Positions 1 through 13,685 of a stretch of DNA of 64,000 nt are shown here, piece by piece; within the stretch, counting starts at the first letter, position 1; each line of letters starts with the position of its first letter. A model generated the notes under the pieces. It saw only the letters and a program-made list of their open reading frames with translations, did not search any database and was not told where the DNA came from. A program made the translations under genes and the position numbers. Source of the DNA: Colius striatus (taxonomy: Eukaryota; Chordata; Aves; Coliiformes; Coliidae). The stretch is from contig NC_084773.1 of NCBI RefSeq assembly GCF_028858725.1, positions 5,942,350-6,006,349 of the forward strand, in the 5' to 3' direction.

Positions 1-2534
1 GTACAACTTACAAAGCTGAGTATGCTACTTGCATGGTGACAATATAATCTGCACATAGAGATGCTGGAAGTGTGATCAGTATCCTTCACCCGTGCACACA
101 TTAATGTGCACATTGTGTTTTTATTGTTCCTACGTATGCTGCTGCATGCTTACATTACAGAAAAAAGTCACACACAGCAGACAGGTTGGCTATGATTCTT
201 AAGAACTCCTTCCACAGGTATTCTTTCAGCTGATGATCAAAATAAGATGGAAGAAATAATACCTATACCGTAGGACATTTAACTGAATCAAAGTAATGAT
301 GATGATAATCACTGTCTACATTGCACATCTACCCTACTGTTAGTCTACAGAGACTTTTAGCAGGTTCTGTTGCAAGCCTTGGACTCTATTTGATGCTTTG
401 TGGGAAGTCATCAATTTAAAAAAAGGCTTATTATTTGTTCTTATCAATTTTGTCAAAAAGATACACTGCAGCATTCTTTATCAGCTGGACTTCCCTAGCT
501 ATTACTGATTATTGCACTGCTATTATCCTACTGAAACCTGAAATACATACCCAACAGCAAATTATCATACATCACTATGCTGAATTCTCACAGCTGCCAG
601 AGAGAGCAAAAACACATTATCTGCAGGTGCTGCTTTGAAAGGTTACAATCCACAGAGGGTTTGAAAAGTATCTCCTATGAATGGTTTAATTTATTTCAGT
701 TATTAATTTGATTCACCAGCTATGGAATCCAAGAACAGTAATTAGAAACATAAAGCTTCTCAGCAACTATTTTGATAGACTGTCTTATGGAGAAGGTATT
801 ACAAACAAAATAAACCTTAAAATTAGAACTGGGGGACCATACACCTATGAAAACTAAATATATCCACTAGGTAGCATTTAACAAAATACAGCTATCATGA
901 GGAAGTCAAGCCCGAAAAGAGCATCTTTAAAACAGCCCAACCACTCATAATCTCTGAATTAATATTTCTAAACCAGTATATCTTCATGTTTTTAAACAAT
1001 GACACAACAGAACCATGAAAAGTGAGAAAAGATGACAGGAAATTTAACATCACAATCCAATGCACTTGCTGTTAAATTTGTTGCCATTTGTTTTTTTTTC
1101 TGCTTCATAATTTCAAGTAACAATTCTGTACAGTAAATTCCAGTGGAAATGATAAAAGTTTGGGGGTTTACTTTGTCTTCTTTTTAAAAAATAGTTTGTG
1201 TAGAGTGGTTTACAGAGTCCTAAAACCTAATTTGGAAAAAATGTAGTTACTGTTTCCTTCTTTTCACCCCCTAGTATTTTCTTTGAAATACTTCTGCTTT
1301 TGTTATGTTAGAACAAGGCTAGAAACAGAAACAATGACATAATATAATCTGTCAGTGTGTTGCAATAGTCTGGAGAAAATCCATCTAGATAAGCAACGCA
1401 GCTAGAGATGTTCTTTGGTTTTATCCCACTTGGCCAGAGACATAGATAATTCCAAGTTTCCACGCCTTTCCTGCATGCTCAGTAGTCCCAAAACTGCCTG
1501 AATTTATGGCCATCATATAAATTGTTGATATTTCTCCAACATCCTCAAGGCCAAAAAAAGTTACAGATGCTTTCCCTATCATTATGATGAGAAACTTTTC
1601 AAAATATGAGCATCAGAAACCTTTTCTGAACAGGCCAACTCTTTCAAGCTTGGCAGTGCAAAGTCCTGAGAAGCTTGAGGGGAAGGCAGATAGTAGGCAG
1701 GCAAAAGCTAAAGCAGACCTGATTTTATGGGGTTTTTGGAAGACATGCAGCCCAATTTATTTGAGCATATGATACCATATGATTAGCTAAGTAACAACAG
1801 TTGACTGTTCTTAAAGTGGTTTCAAGTGCGTCAGGGAAGACAAATCTGGGATTTACACTAAAAGATCAGTAAGTTGAAGAAATTTTTGACTCTGAAATAG
1901 ACAGCAGGACAGGCTGTTACACAGCATATGCTGCAAGATAAAAAAAACCCCACCATTTCAGACTGGATGTCCTTTTTTGGAAAGGGAAAAAGAACATTTG
2001 GAGGAACAAAGTTGGCTTTTTCTGATATTCCACAACTACTACTCAGGGGAGAGGGAGTGGGGAGATGGGGGCAGCACTGTCAGCTGCTTTTTCTTTAGAA
2101 ATAGATAAGAAACAGCCATTTAAATACATTTAAAAATCAAAAAACCCCCAAAACTTCCAGAGTTCTCCTTCCTTTTTGAACACACAGAACTAAATAGTAG
2201 ATGAAAGCACTGTTCATCATCATTATCAAAATCAAGTTCAAAACAAATGTGCAAATGAATCCTCTTCACTAAGTTCAAACCTGATGGCTCAAACTGATAT
2301 AATTTGGTAAGTAGCAAATGTAAAGACATGGAAGAATTAATACAATGGGGCTGCCTAGCCAGATCCTTATGAAGCTCTAGGTGGATGAATAATTCATTAA
2401 TATCATATCACTTTATGAAATGGGAGCCCATCCAAAATATTAGATGGGAGGTGAACCATGGCTTTTATCTCTTTTTTTTTTTTTTGGACATAGAGAGTTG
2501 CTTTTTTTCCCCCTGCAATTAAGTAACACAATTC
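1..2534. other. AT-rich non-coding stretch, no gene supported
   Basis: Only short frames of about 70 codons or fewer occur here, none with a recognisable domain or with splice signals at both ends. A T run at about 2,471-2,484 lies just before the first CR1 fragment. Intergenic DNA, or an intron of a minus-strand gene starting at the CpG island, would look the same. Confidence 0.6.
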
Positions 2535-3345
2535 CCTCATAAGAGAGATGTTCCAGTCCCCTGATCATCTTGGTAGTCCTCTGCAGAACTCTCTCTAGAA
2601 GTTCCCTGTCTCTCTTGAACTGGGGAGCCCAGAACTGGGCACAGGACTCCAGATTGGGCCTCATCAGGGCAGAGTAGATGGAGAAGAGAACCTCCCTTGA
2701 CTCACTGGCCACCCTCTTCTTAATGCTTCCCCTCCAGATGCCATTGGCCTTCTTGGCCCAGGTCTCTCTCTGCAGAGCTACGCTCCAGCAGGTCAATCTC
2801 CAGCCTGTCCTGGTGCATGGGGTTGTGCCTCCCTAGATGCAGGACTCTGCACTGGTCCTTTTTGAACCTCATGAGGTTCCTCTCTGTCCAACACTCAAGC
2901 CAGTTGATACCCTGCTGACTGGCAGCATGGTCTCTGGTGAACCAGCCAGTCTTCCCAGTTTGGTGCCATTGGGGAACTTGCTGAGGGTCACTCGGTCCCC
3001 TCAACCAGATTATTGATGAAGATGTTGAACAAGGCTGGTCCCAGGATCAATCTTTGTCGAGCTTCACTGGCCACAGGCCTCCAACTCAACTCTGTGCTGT
3101 TGACCACCACTTTCTGGGCTCTGTCATTCAGCCCCCCTGCTCCTGTTCTCGATCCACCACAGTGTCCGCTCATCCAAGCCACACTGTCTCAGCAGTGTGA
3201 ATGAGGATGTTATTGGAGAATGAGGATGTTATGGGAGAATGTGTTAAAAGCCCTGGTGAAGTCTAGATGACATTCACTGCTCTCCCCTCATCTACCAAGC
3301 CAGTCATGCTGTCACAGAAAGCTATCATGTTGATCAAGCATGGAA
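2535..3345 (-). mobile_element. CR1 LINE fragment, decayed ORF2 (reverse transcriptase to C-terminus)
   Basis: Read on the minus strand, the stretch translates in successive frames into degraded CR1 ORF2. About 2,988-3,182 gives a reverse-transcriptase segment with [13 protein letters not shown]. About 2,720-3,004 gives the downstream part with NLMRFKKDQCRVLHLG. About 2,535-2,700 gives the C-terminal part with LESCAQFWAPQFKRDRELLE and MIRGLEHLSYE. Frame changes and stops separate these blocks, so the copy is dead. Similarity fades near 2,535, before the usual CR1 3' repeat, so the 3' end is missing or replaced. The upstream end near 3,345 is judged from resemblance to the usual CR1 text. CR1 is the main LINE of birds and other sauropsids. 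The assignment is secure; the exact ends are not. Confidence 0.9.
3199..3236. repeat. Two-copy 19-bp tandem duplication inside CR1
   Basis: A 19-bp unit beginning gaatgaggatgttat occurs at 3,199-3,217 and again at 3,218-3,236 with one or two differences. The unit is normally single in CR1, so this is a local duplication in this copy. Confidence 0.7.
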
Positions 3346-3849
3346 TTATTAGGTGAAAGGGATGAAGCTACACCTCTTGTTCTCTACAGTAATACAAGCT
3401 GGAGCTACACATCAGTCCTGCCTCTGTGTCACAAAGTAGGGCACTTGATACCTTCTGCAAGTCTGAGCCACTGACTAGTGCTTGGCTCCTACTTCCTCAA
3501 ACACGCTCAAGGAATTTGTTGATATTTAGTCAGCATGACTCAATTGCAAAATTGTAGATCAGGTTTATCATATGAATGTAAGTTCTTCCAAGGAAGCATG
3601 TAATTGTGCAAGAGAGTTCATAGACATTTTTATAAGTACCGGTGCATTGGGAAAGCTGAGCTACTCATCCAGCTTTCAGAAGTACCAAAGGAAAACAGCC
3701 CAAAAATCCAATATTTTGTACAGTATCTGTTTAGGTATCACCACAATCAAATGGGCATTGATCCATACTCAGGTATACGCCACTAGCATCCTTTAATGGA
3801 GGAATTACACACCAAGCTCATCCTTCAGCACCATTCTCCCTCTTGATGA
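3346..3849. other. Non-coding spacer between CR1 and LTR
   Basis: Nothing recognisable is seen. The short plus-strand frame at 3,572-3,796 has no domain and no splice context. Confidence 0.5.
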
Positions 3850-3854
3850 GCATT
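3850..3854. repeat. Left target-site duplication of the solo LTR (gcatt)
   Basis: Pairs with gtatt at 4,838-4,842. Four of five bases match, consistent with ageing of an original 5-bp duplication. Confidence 0.5.
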
Positions 3855-4837
3855 TGTTGTGGTTTTGTCCAGCCAGCAATGAGGCATCACGACAGTCTCT
3901 TGCTTTGTGCCCCCATCCATCCCCACCCTTCTTAGGATGGTGGAGGCCCCAGCGAGATGGGAGGAGAAAAGATAACCAAGGACCTTGTAGATTGAGACAA
4001 GGGCAGGGAGGGCTCACAGCCAATTATGGTTCCAGGCAAAGCAGACTCCATTACTCAACTTAGAGAGGAAAGTAAGGAAAGGTTACTCTACAAGAAACAG
4101 AACAGAACAAAAAGCAAAAACAGGGCAGGATGATGAGAAAAATACAACCAGCACTTTAAGATCTCCCTCTCTCATCCCTCCTTTCTTCCCGGGCCCAGCT
4201 CACTGCTCCAGATATCTCTACCTCCTCCCACCTCAGTGGCTCGGAGGAGCAGGGAATGGAGGATGTGATCAGTCTCACAGATGGTCTCTGCCACTTCTTT
4301 CTTCTCAGAGGAGGATGACTCCTTACATTCTTCCCCTGCTCCACTATGGGGTCCCCTACCACCAGACACAGTCCTTAACGAACTTCTCTGGTGTAAGTTC
4401 TTCCCAGCAGCTACGGCTTCTGGAAATAGGGAGTCCCTCCCATGGGACATGGCCTCTGGGCATAGTCACTGCCCCTAGCACAGGGTCTTTTACGAAGTGC
4501 AAACAAATCTCTGCTTCACCAGTCCTCTGGATGCAGGGGAGTCTCTGCTCCAGCACATCTCCTCCTCTCTTCCCTCACTGACCTTGGGGTCTGCATGGTT
4601 GCTTCTCTCTCTTCCAACTCCTTGCACCACCAGCAGCCAGAAAAGAAAAAGGAGGAAAGAACAACAAGAAGCCTCCTCTTTCAGCTCCTAAAAAGTGACC
4701 GTGGAGGCGCCTAATTGGCTCAGCCCCAGAAATGGGTCTGGCTCAGAGCTGGGGGGAGTTTTCAGCAACTTCTTACAGGAGCCATCTTTACAGCCCCTTA
4801 CCCATTACCAGAAACAGCTCCACACAAAACTATGACA
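3855..4837 (-). mobile_element. Solo LTR of an avian endogenous retrovirus
   Basis: This block of about 983 bp is clearly GC-richer than its flanks. Read on the minus strand it begins TGTCATAG and ends CCACAACA, the TG...CA ends expected of an LTR. It is flanked by gcatt (3,850-3,854) and gtatt (4,838-4,842), a 5-bp target duplication with one mismatch. The internal text (GAGCCAATTAGGCGCC near the 5' part, repeated TGGAGCAG phrases, a pyrimidine-rich 3' part) has the same architecture as the plus-strand LTR at 51.6-52.4 kb. No gag, pol or env sequence lies beside it, so it is a solo LTR left by recombination. I cannot say with certainty whether it is ERVL-, ERVK- or ERV1-like. Several frames of about 65-90 codons within it are chance frames. 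Confidence 0.82.
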
Positions 4838-4842
4838 GTATT
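4838..4842. repeat. Right target-site duplication of the solo LTR (gtatt)
   Basis: Immediately follows the ...CTATGACA end of the LTR and pairs with gcatt at 3,850-3,854. Confidence 0.5.
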
Positions 4843-7800
4843 TTAATCTAGGATTCAGTACAATATTCAACGTTTTATTTCTGATATATAATAACATGCA
4901 CAAAGCTTATTTTCTGTGCTATTACAAGTTTCCTGGAAATTGATATACGTTTCCCAGAGAGAATAAAACAAAATGCCAACAAAAGATTTTCAAAGCAAAG
5001 AAGAAAATATGAAAACACTTCGGCTAAACTTTTACAACCTAACATACATTGTCTTTCTCTTCAAAACACTGGAACTGTGGAGTTTTTCTAATTTTCCACT
5101 GAAGAAAAGCTCTTTCCCCTTAACACTGAAACTGACAAATACCATAATGACAGTATGTCGATTAGTTTAGGAATAAAAGGAAATTAGAAATTTGTCTTAT
5201 TTAAAATACACTGGGTTAATGTCTCCATATGACCAATAAAAGAGCAAAACATGGAAATGGAGAAACTGGACATTCAAGAGAAATAAACAAAAAATCCTTC
5301 TAAAGCATTACAATTAGAGACCAATTTTACTTTACACTTTTGAAAACATCAGCAGATTATGCAGTCTAAGTGCCTTTCAAAGAGCACAAGCCTCTAAGCC
5401 AGAAATTCATACTACTGCCAGTACTATGACCTAATCCTCCAAGTATCTGGAAAGCTAGAATATTCATTAGTTGAGAGAACTGTATCATCATTCATACACA
5501 TTAAAAATCTGCTGCTCGGAGTACCTCCTCAGAGGATATACAGTTCAGTTTATGGATGCATGATTTTGATCAAGGCTTTTAAAGTAAAAGGACAGAAGAT
5601 TTGTCAACCAAAGATGTGACCCATTAATTGGGTATTGAGTGGTAGTAACAAATCCAGTCCTCCCTCCTGACTGAATCTGGCATTATTTGTTTGGGTTGTT
5701 TTCTTTATTGTCTTGAGAAGCTATTTTTTCCCCAAGGGAAACAAATATACTTAGTCACTTCAATGAGACAATAGACAGCAAAATGAGCCAAATCTGCCTT
5801 GCTAAGCATGATGCTCCTCCTCCTTGCTACTTAAAGGCTGCTCAGGGTAGGTAGGAATCATCCTTTTAACCTGTTGTGGGTTGGCTGCGTTTTTTTGTTA
5901 CTGAAAATGTGACGGCCAAAATACATAAAAGAGGTTTCTATAGTTTAATAACTGAAATAAAACTGAAATTTCACTACCTGTGAAAGCATTTCTCACTTTT
6001 GTAATAGTGAGTTTAAATAAGCACAATTGAATAACACTGAGGGATGTGTAGGATGATGCTAAATAATGCATGGCCATGGGGATTGATAACAAGAAACTGG
6101 AAAGAAACTGGAATTTATTTTTAATTAAAAACATTTGTTCCTGCTGTAATTTCAAAATTCAGGCTTGAATTTTTAACCATTCTCTCCACTCTGAATCGCT
6201 ATTTAGAGGAACTCTTAAAGCTCTTCAGTAGATCTGGTGTTATAGAAGAAACGGACACAGCTCATTAACAGCACGTCAAATTAAAGCATAAAGGGATCTT
6301 AAGAGAGATTTGAGTTTAAAGGTAGTGCAGAGTTTACAGTACAAGTTACAATGTAAACTCAAGGTGAAATGTACTATTTAATACCATGTTTAGTTCCTTC
6401 CTTCTTAATTCTCTATATCAGAAGTTAACAGCAAACCTTTACTGTTTTACCCTTTTCCTGAATTTTGTGGTTTAAACATACAAACTTCACACTCTGTGAT
6501 GACATGGATACCATCTTTATCTAAACACGTCTGCTAATAGCCATATTCATTGTTTTCACACTAAATTAATAAAAATGTATCATTTTACCACCCTTATCAG
6601 AGAAGAAAACCTTTAAGTACTGACATATCTGGAACACAACACAGTACAAAGAAAGAAAAAGCAAAACAATAATCCCTGGAGCTTTATATGAGCCAGAACC
6701 TCATTTGTAGAGATAATCATCGCAGGACATGCTCAATTCTTTGCAGTTTCAAGAGAGCGAGAAGTCTTGTGGACTGGGCACTGTCAAGAACACCCTCTGG
6801 TTACCTTCCAGAAATGCTATTCTACTATTTTAAAGACTGGAATTCTGTAGGATGAGTGCATATCAATTTATTTACATGTATATTGTCTCTCATGGCTTTT
6901 TCCAGCATCTACTGCAGTACTCATCCTACTAAAAGCTGGAATATCATTTAAAAGTTACATGTTTGGTTGGCATATGCAAAACATTACACACAGACATGTA
7001 AAACATATACTCAAGAACTTCAGTTAACACCACTGCAAGTCAGTATCTGTTTTGTTATTTTACTAGGTCATTGCACTAATGAACATACTGATAAATAAGA
7101 CACAAACTTCATTACTTGTCTAAAAAACCTCAGACTTTCAGGAAGAAGAGATATATGCAACTGACTTGCAAGTGTGTCTGTAGACACAAAAAAGTAATTG
7201 AAGACAAGCTCTTTGATTACAGTTGCACTCTCATGTCCCAGGTTAGCCGCAAAGCAACAGAGCATTCAATGATTTTCCTACAGACACGCTTTCCTGGCTC
7301 ATTATGGCCTATTATCATTTCCTCCACCACTAAAAGGATAAATGAGTTAAAGCCTTGGTTATGTTCCCAGCACATTCCAATTATTTCTGACTTTTTGCTG
7401 TACAGGTTTCTTTTGTGATAGAAGTACTTTGTGATGATTTTTTTCTACATCAGTCTTTTGATAGAAAATCACCATTTGCTATCACTAAATAGCACCTTCT
7501 GTATGTATGGTTGGGAAGGATACCATTAGGACATGTCATTTCTGTTAAAAAGGATGGTATATGGCTGTTACTGCCACAGAAAAACTCAAGAGGAAAACCG
7601 AACAGCTGTAAACCACAATGCTCCTAAGGCAATAGCATACATTGTGTGTACAATGCTGTTTCCAATCTTTACAGTGCAATTATACTTTTAAAAGGGACAG
7701 GCAGGTAGTGTACTGCAAGCATTAGGGCAGCAAGCACACAGGAACCAAAATGCTCCTAGTAGTTCCACATGCAAATGTTCCCACTTGCAATTAAAGAAGA

Positions 7801-10800
7801 TCTCTTTCTTAAATCTCATCATGGAATGGCTGCATGTCTCCAGGCAGCTGAGTGGGAAATTCTCTTTCCACATGGTGTAATTCATTTGAGTAGATCTACC
7901 CAGTCCTGCCTCCAAATCTTTCCTCTGTGTATTAGCTCTATTGATGCTGCCTCGATTCTTTTCCTCCAGGAATGCCAAGCAGCTTTTTCATACTGTTTAC
8001 TATGCAGCTTGCTTAATCACAGCTTACTGAATTACAATAGCATTTTGTACATCTGACATATCTTTCACTTCTACACTGCAGTGGCCAACAGTGGCCATAT
8101 TCTCTGTCTCACACATCCACACAATTTGAACAAGCTCGTAGTAGGTGTTGGAGGAGCTCTCTAGTTATTTACAACAAGCCATATTCCCAGTATGTTAGCC
8201 CAAAAGTCTCCTTTCTGCCTTGTGGTTTACAGCACTCAGCAGGCCACAGGATGCTGGCTTTTCCACACAGGTCTGGATATTTGTTGCCACTACAGCACTT
8301 TAAGTACATAAATCCTGCTCTAATGCTGCTTTTTCCATGTTGCAATTACTGCTGAACCCACAGACATGTTATGTGACCAGGACTGAGAGGCAATTCACAC
8401 AACTAAAGTGAGGTAAGTAGATGTCCATAACCCACTTCTTATGAAAAGTTAGTCCACATTATGGATAATTTGAGAGTTGCCTGTATTGAGTAAACAGAAG
8501 TTAAATCAACTTTGGCCCAACGCGTTCCAACACTGTGGGAAAGAGCTGCAGACAGCTACATTTACAGCCTTTGACAGACAACCCCATTCTGCCTCTGTGG
8601 GACTATTTAAAATAAATGAATTACCCAAAACATGAAACACAGCTGTATTGAAAAATGTATTTCCTTGTATGGTGAAAAGCCTTAATTATAAAGTAGTTTT
8701 GTAAATATAGTTCTTGTGCTTCTGTAATATATCTCCATGTCCAAGATGCAGTTTTCTAATTAGAGCATTATGGTTTTCTTGGCTGTTCTAAAACTAAATC
8801 CATCTCTAAAAACAAAGCTACAAAACCTATTTCTGACAGAAAAATGTCAGAATTATAAAAAACAGTACTTAAAATTCATCTGAGAAAATGTGAAGGGAAA
8901 AAAGAATCTCACATGATTCTCCTGCAACTCTCAATGCCCTCTGTTCATCTAAGAGGTATACTGAGAAACACTGGTTGTTGCTAAGATATGCAAATATATA
9001 TCATACACATAAATATTAGGTATCCCAAGGAAGAAGAATAGTTTTCATAATTATCTCCCCACAGTGACATTTTGTTCCACTGAAGGTCTAGGTTTGGGGT
9101 TTTTTTTGTTTTAAAAAGTTCAAAGAAAAATATTTGCATGAAGCAATCATTATATTCAACATTTATTCACTGATTTAACATTAGATACAATCTTGACTAC
9201 CAAACATATATAATTATGTATAACAGGTCCCTGGACAAAAGACAAAATAGAGGGTGCATCTCTACCTGCCTAAGTGAAACCTAGGAAAATGTTTCCAGGA
9301 TTACTGATGGAAATACTCTGAGTTACACAATGACTTTATAGAAATATTTCCCTTATTTTGTTAGGATTATGGACTATAGAGGGATGTAGAAAAAAATGCA
9401 TGTAGTAGCAGGTTACACATCTCAGGCAAATGGTACAGACTGTTCAAGCTGCTTTTATGTCCTTTTCCAGAGGAACAGCAAAAGAAGAAAATAGAGAATA
9501 AACCCTGTGTTGCTGAGCAGAAACCTCTAGAGCAACAAAGCCTGCATTTGCCCTACTGTATTTTATAGGATAAAAGGGTACTTGGAAAACAAAACTAGTG
9601 TTTCTCATGGAAGAAATAGGAAAAAATAGTGATTTTGGATTCTTTTGTTAACATATTTTTCTAGCAGTAGCATTCATTTGCAATGGAAGATAGACAGATA
9701 TAAGACACTAAATTTGCATAAGGAAATTAAGAGGAAATTAAAAGAGTTCCTTTAAAAAAGTGGTGCCAATCACATTCTTATTAACCCACATTCATGCACT
9801 GTATTAATCACACAAACTGAATTTGTAGATTGACCTTTGTCAAAATGCTTAACATTAACTAGAAGGCTCAGTGCAGTATATATAAATATTACTAGACTTG
9901 TAGAAATTCAGGCATTAGGAGTTTCAAGAGTTTAAATCCCTACTTATTCTAGCCTTCATTAAAATTTCCCAAGGTCGTTACCTCTGAAAGACTCAGATAC
10001 AAGTAACAAATACCCCAAGTATTTAGCACTGTTCTGGAGCATAGTGGCTCACTGGCCAAGAAAAGAGATTCTTCACTGACCTTAGAAGTAGATCTAAACA
10101 GTTCTGGAGTTTTACTTTGAATCTCTGAAAAAACACACACACACACAAAAAAAGAAAGCAGAAGCATTTTAAGCATTAATCTTTACTTTTGCAGAATACA
10201 CAAGCAGTTTAGGAGACTCAAGCAGTATGATGGCAGAGTTGTTTCCCCAATCACTGTTTATAACTTTCAACACTGTGTTGAAATTTAGGACAAGAAGGTA
10301 TAATAAACTCTGCCTACAGAAAGAAAACACTGTTCAGTTTGTTTTTTTCTTGCCAGTAAATATTTTCGGCTTGCTTCATTCAAAATAATTTAGTATGCTC
10401 TATAATGGAAACATTAACTTCTGCTTTCCAAACAGAACATGGTAAGATTCTCTAAGCAATTTGCAGTAGCAAGTTTAAAAGATCCAGTTAAAATTCTTCC
10501 AGCAGTGAAGTACAACAGCTACACACAGAAACGATTATGCCAGATACTTGTGCAGACTCAGAGCCCAGTGAAAAATAGTATTACATTTGTGATCTGGGTA
10601 TGAGAGTGTCAAAAGAAGAAGGTTTGAGCTTGTGATCCATTTACTGCTGACCTCTATGCCTCCATTCCCATTTGCTATTATCATCTACCTACTAGGAGAT
10701 GAAGCTGACAAAATGGGTGGAGAAAAAGGCTTGCCTAATAGCAAGATGTCATCACATCTAAGGATTATATTCTAAAGTCTTAAACTTCAGACTTCTACTA

Positions 10801-13280
10801 TTTATTTCAAAAACAAACAGAGAGAGTCAATATTATACTTTGAGCAAGGTGTTGGGATGGACAGGCTCTTAACAACAATTCTACCTGCTTTTGAGGCAAT
10901 ATGTTACTGAACTTATATTCCAAACTTTACATCCTATAGCAAAGTGAATCAACAGTCTTTCTGTCAGTTTGGGAAGATGCATTACACACACAGGTTAATT
11001 CATTTGCTTCCATAAGTAGACAGGAGAGAAGAGTATTAGGATTCTTCCTTGATATGAGTCATTCTTATGGAAACTCCCAACTTCCTCACTTACTCATAAA
11101 CCAAGGATCAAGAGTGCTGAGTAAGTATACAGCTCAGAATTGCAGAGGCAGGTAAGCTACCATTACAAATACTTATTAAAATTTCAAAGTTCTCTTTCAA
11201 AGCCATTTTTCACATCTGAAACAAAATCTGCATACTTAATTTCCAAGGGTTATCTCAAGCAGTGTGTAGCCTGTTTACTCACCTTTGAGATACATACTTA
11301 TAAAATTAAAAGCAAGAACAAAATATATGTTATTTTTTCTAAAGATGTTCCTTTCAACAGCCTCCAATAAGTTTGTTCTCAATGACTCAAAAAACAAGGC
11401 ATTTTATGATTATGGCAAAAGTTAAAAAAAATTCCTACCAAATCAAGAGTTATTCAAGCTACTTAGAGCTCAATGTGTTGCAGCCAGCAAAATACAGCAC
11501 AAATTACTGTAATGTCTTTTTAATACGATGTCATACCAAATGCACATACTAGGTCTGCTTCAATTTCTTTCATAGATTTAAAATGTAAACCCATGAAAAG
11601 CACTTTGTAATGATGTTGGTGAGAACTACTGTGGCTCCAGATGTTTCCTAAGAGAGATAGTAAATGATGCCTTGTGAAGCCTCGAGCAACAGTAAGGAGC
11701 TGTATGTGGGCTTGGATGTTGGAACCAAGCAAAAGGACAATCTGTTGAAAAGCTGAAGGGATGCCAAGACTAGTTAATTTTGGATGCCAAGCTATAGGCC
11801 AAGCTTAGGCCAAGCTTGATGTAGATGTTAACAGCACCTTAACTGGTAAGTTTTATGTTTATATCTTACAGTGTTAAACACCAACTATTTGTCCTACAAA
11901 ACTGCTATCCCATAGAACCCCAAGCTTGCTCTACCATTACCTTCACAATATAGAATTTAGTATTCTATAAAAACAAGCTAAATATAAGAAATGATGAAGT
12001 ATGGAAAAACCCAGAGAAGTGAAATAAAAAAGAAAACTTAAACTATAAAGATAAGTATATTATGATGACATCTTCCTGGTGTATTAACCAGCATTAGCAA
12101 AGCACCTGTTAGCAAGTGTTTCTTATGTCATCTACTCAATGACCTCCATAGGCATCTGAAGACAATTGTAATCCAGAACAGGCAAATGGCAAGGACAAGC
12201 TTAAAACATGTTCATTTGTTTATCCATTTCCTTAGACACAATAGAGAAATTATTTTGGTGAAGTTTCACAACACCTTGTCCCATTTCTTTGCCTTGAGGA
12301 ACACTACATCTAAGGTTCTTAATTTTTCATCCTGGTTGTACAGATGCCTAGTTCGTCTTAGTCTCAGCAGGCATCTCTCAAGTAGGAAACAAATAAAAGT
12401 AGCATTCTTTCAGGCTTCAACATTCATTGGACTCCCTACAAACAATGACTGAAACCTCATTTTCATATCCAAAAATCAACAATGGGGCAAGATTAGACTA
12501 TACAGCAGCAATCGGTGACTTCTGCTAGCACAGGGAGTGGAGTCAATATCCATGAAAATAGAAAAGGTCCACAAGTTGGACTCTACTATTTTCCTTTTGA
12601 GTTTGACCTTGAATGCACCACAACCTTGAGAAACCCTTTAACTTCTCTGTTACTTTGCTCTAATAAACCAAGATATATGTACTTGCCAAAGTGATTTAAT
12701 TATGAAAACAACGCCGACTCTAATATTAAAAATAGAATTTGTTAACACCAACTCTCAGCTCAACTTGGAACAGATTGCTGAATTTATGGCTCATATTTAG
12801 AGATAAAAGCCAAATTACTTGGGCTGAACCAATCCCACAAAGAGTTACATGGAAGAAGCTTTAAAATCCAGCTTGTTGTTCATAGCCCTGTCTGCAGAGC
12901 AATGATCACAAGCCATCTAACTGGTGGAGGAGTCACAGCTAGAGAGCAGTAGCCACTGGAGGCTTTGTGGCACCAACCAGCTGTCAAAATACAGTTCGGC
13001 TTTGTGGGAATGCACCAAACATTCCCAGACGCATTGCCTGTAACTTTACAAACACTCCATAAATAATGTTTAAGTATCCAACAGGACAGAGATCCTCAAA
13101 CATTACACTGAGAGTCAACAGTATGTGCAATGCAAAGTATGACTTAAGATCACCTAAGAGAGACAACCAGAGCTCCTTAAGAACTCAAGATTGTTTCCTT
13201 GTTGGTATCTATTAAGTGAAATGGTTTTGACTACAAGGTGTGCAGACAGAAGACAGTATCAGCCAATCCACAGAGCAAAG
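4843..13280. other. AT-rich non-coding stretch, no gene supported
   Basis: All frames are short (100 codons or fewer) and none has a recognisable domain. A (CA)n tract of about 15 bp sits at 10,133-10,147. No known RNA gene or mobile element was recognised. Confidence 0.55.
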
Positions 13281-13318
13281 AATATTATATATATATGTGT
13301 ATATATATTATATATAAA
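13281..13318. repeat. AT microsatellite, interrupted
   Basis: The run is almost pure alternating TA with a central tgtgta interruption and is largely self-complementary, so it could form a hairpin. Confidence 0.85.
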
Positions 13319-13661
13319 GAGATAGATATGTACCAAATGACTCAAACATATTTGAAAGCCAAAAGTTTTAAGACAGTTTCGAAAACTGCATGACAACGGT
13401 ATCCAGGTAGGGGGAGGAATGAACAGATGACAAGAGGTAGGAGAGAAAGATGGGGGGAACTTTAAAATTATTACTTTTGTTGCTAGCTGTCACCTACATC
13501 CTAATCATTCAGGGGACAGATCTTGATGACCTGGATTTCAAAATACGGACAATATATGGAAGATTTTTCCAACTCCAGCAAACTAACAGATTATAGGTAC
13601 AGAGTTCTGGATTATTAGATATTAGTATGCTTATCTTTTTCAAGTGACAAGCCCTAATGAA

Positions 13662-13685
13662 ATATATATATATATATATATATAT
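13662..13685. repeat. (AT)n microsatellite
   Basis: A pure AT dinucleotide run of about 24 bp. On the minus strand it produces the YIYIYIYI string of a spurious small frame. Confidence 0.9.

Noticed and set aside
2440..3182. Three overlapping minus-strand frames as genes
   Set aside because: They are pieces of decayed CR1 ORF2 in different frames.
4156..4581. Several 65-92-codon frames on both strands
   Set aside because: All lie within the solo LTR; LTRs of this type do not code.
13281..13685. AT microsatellites as an origin or matrix attachment region
   Set aside because: Simple dinucleotide repeats suffice as an explanation; nothing else supports a functional role.
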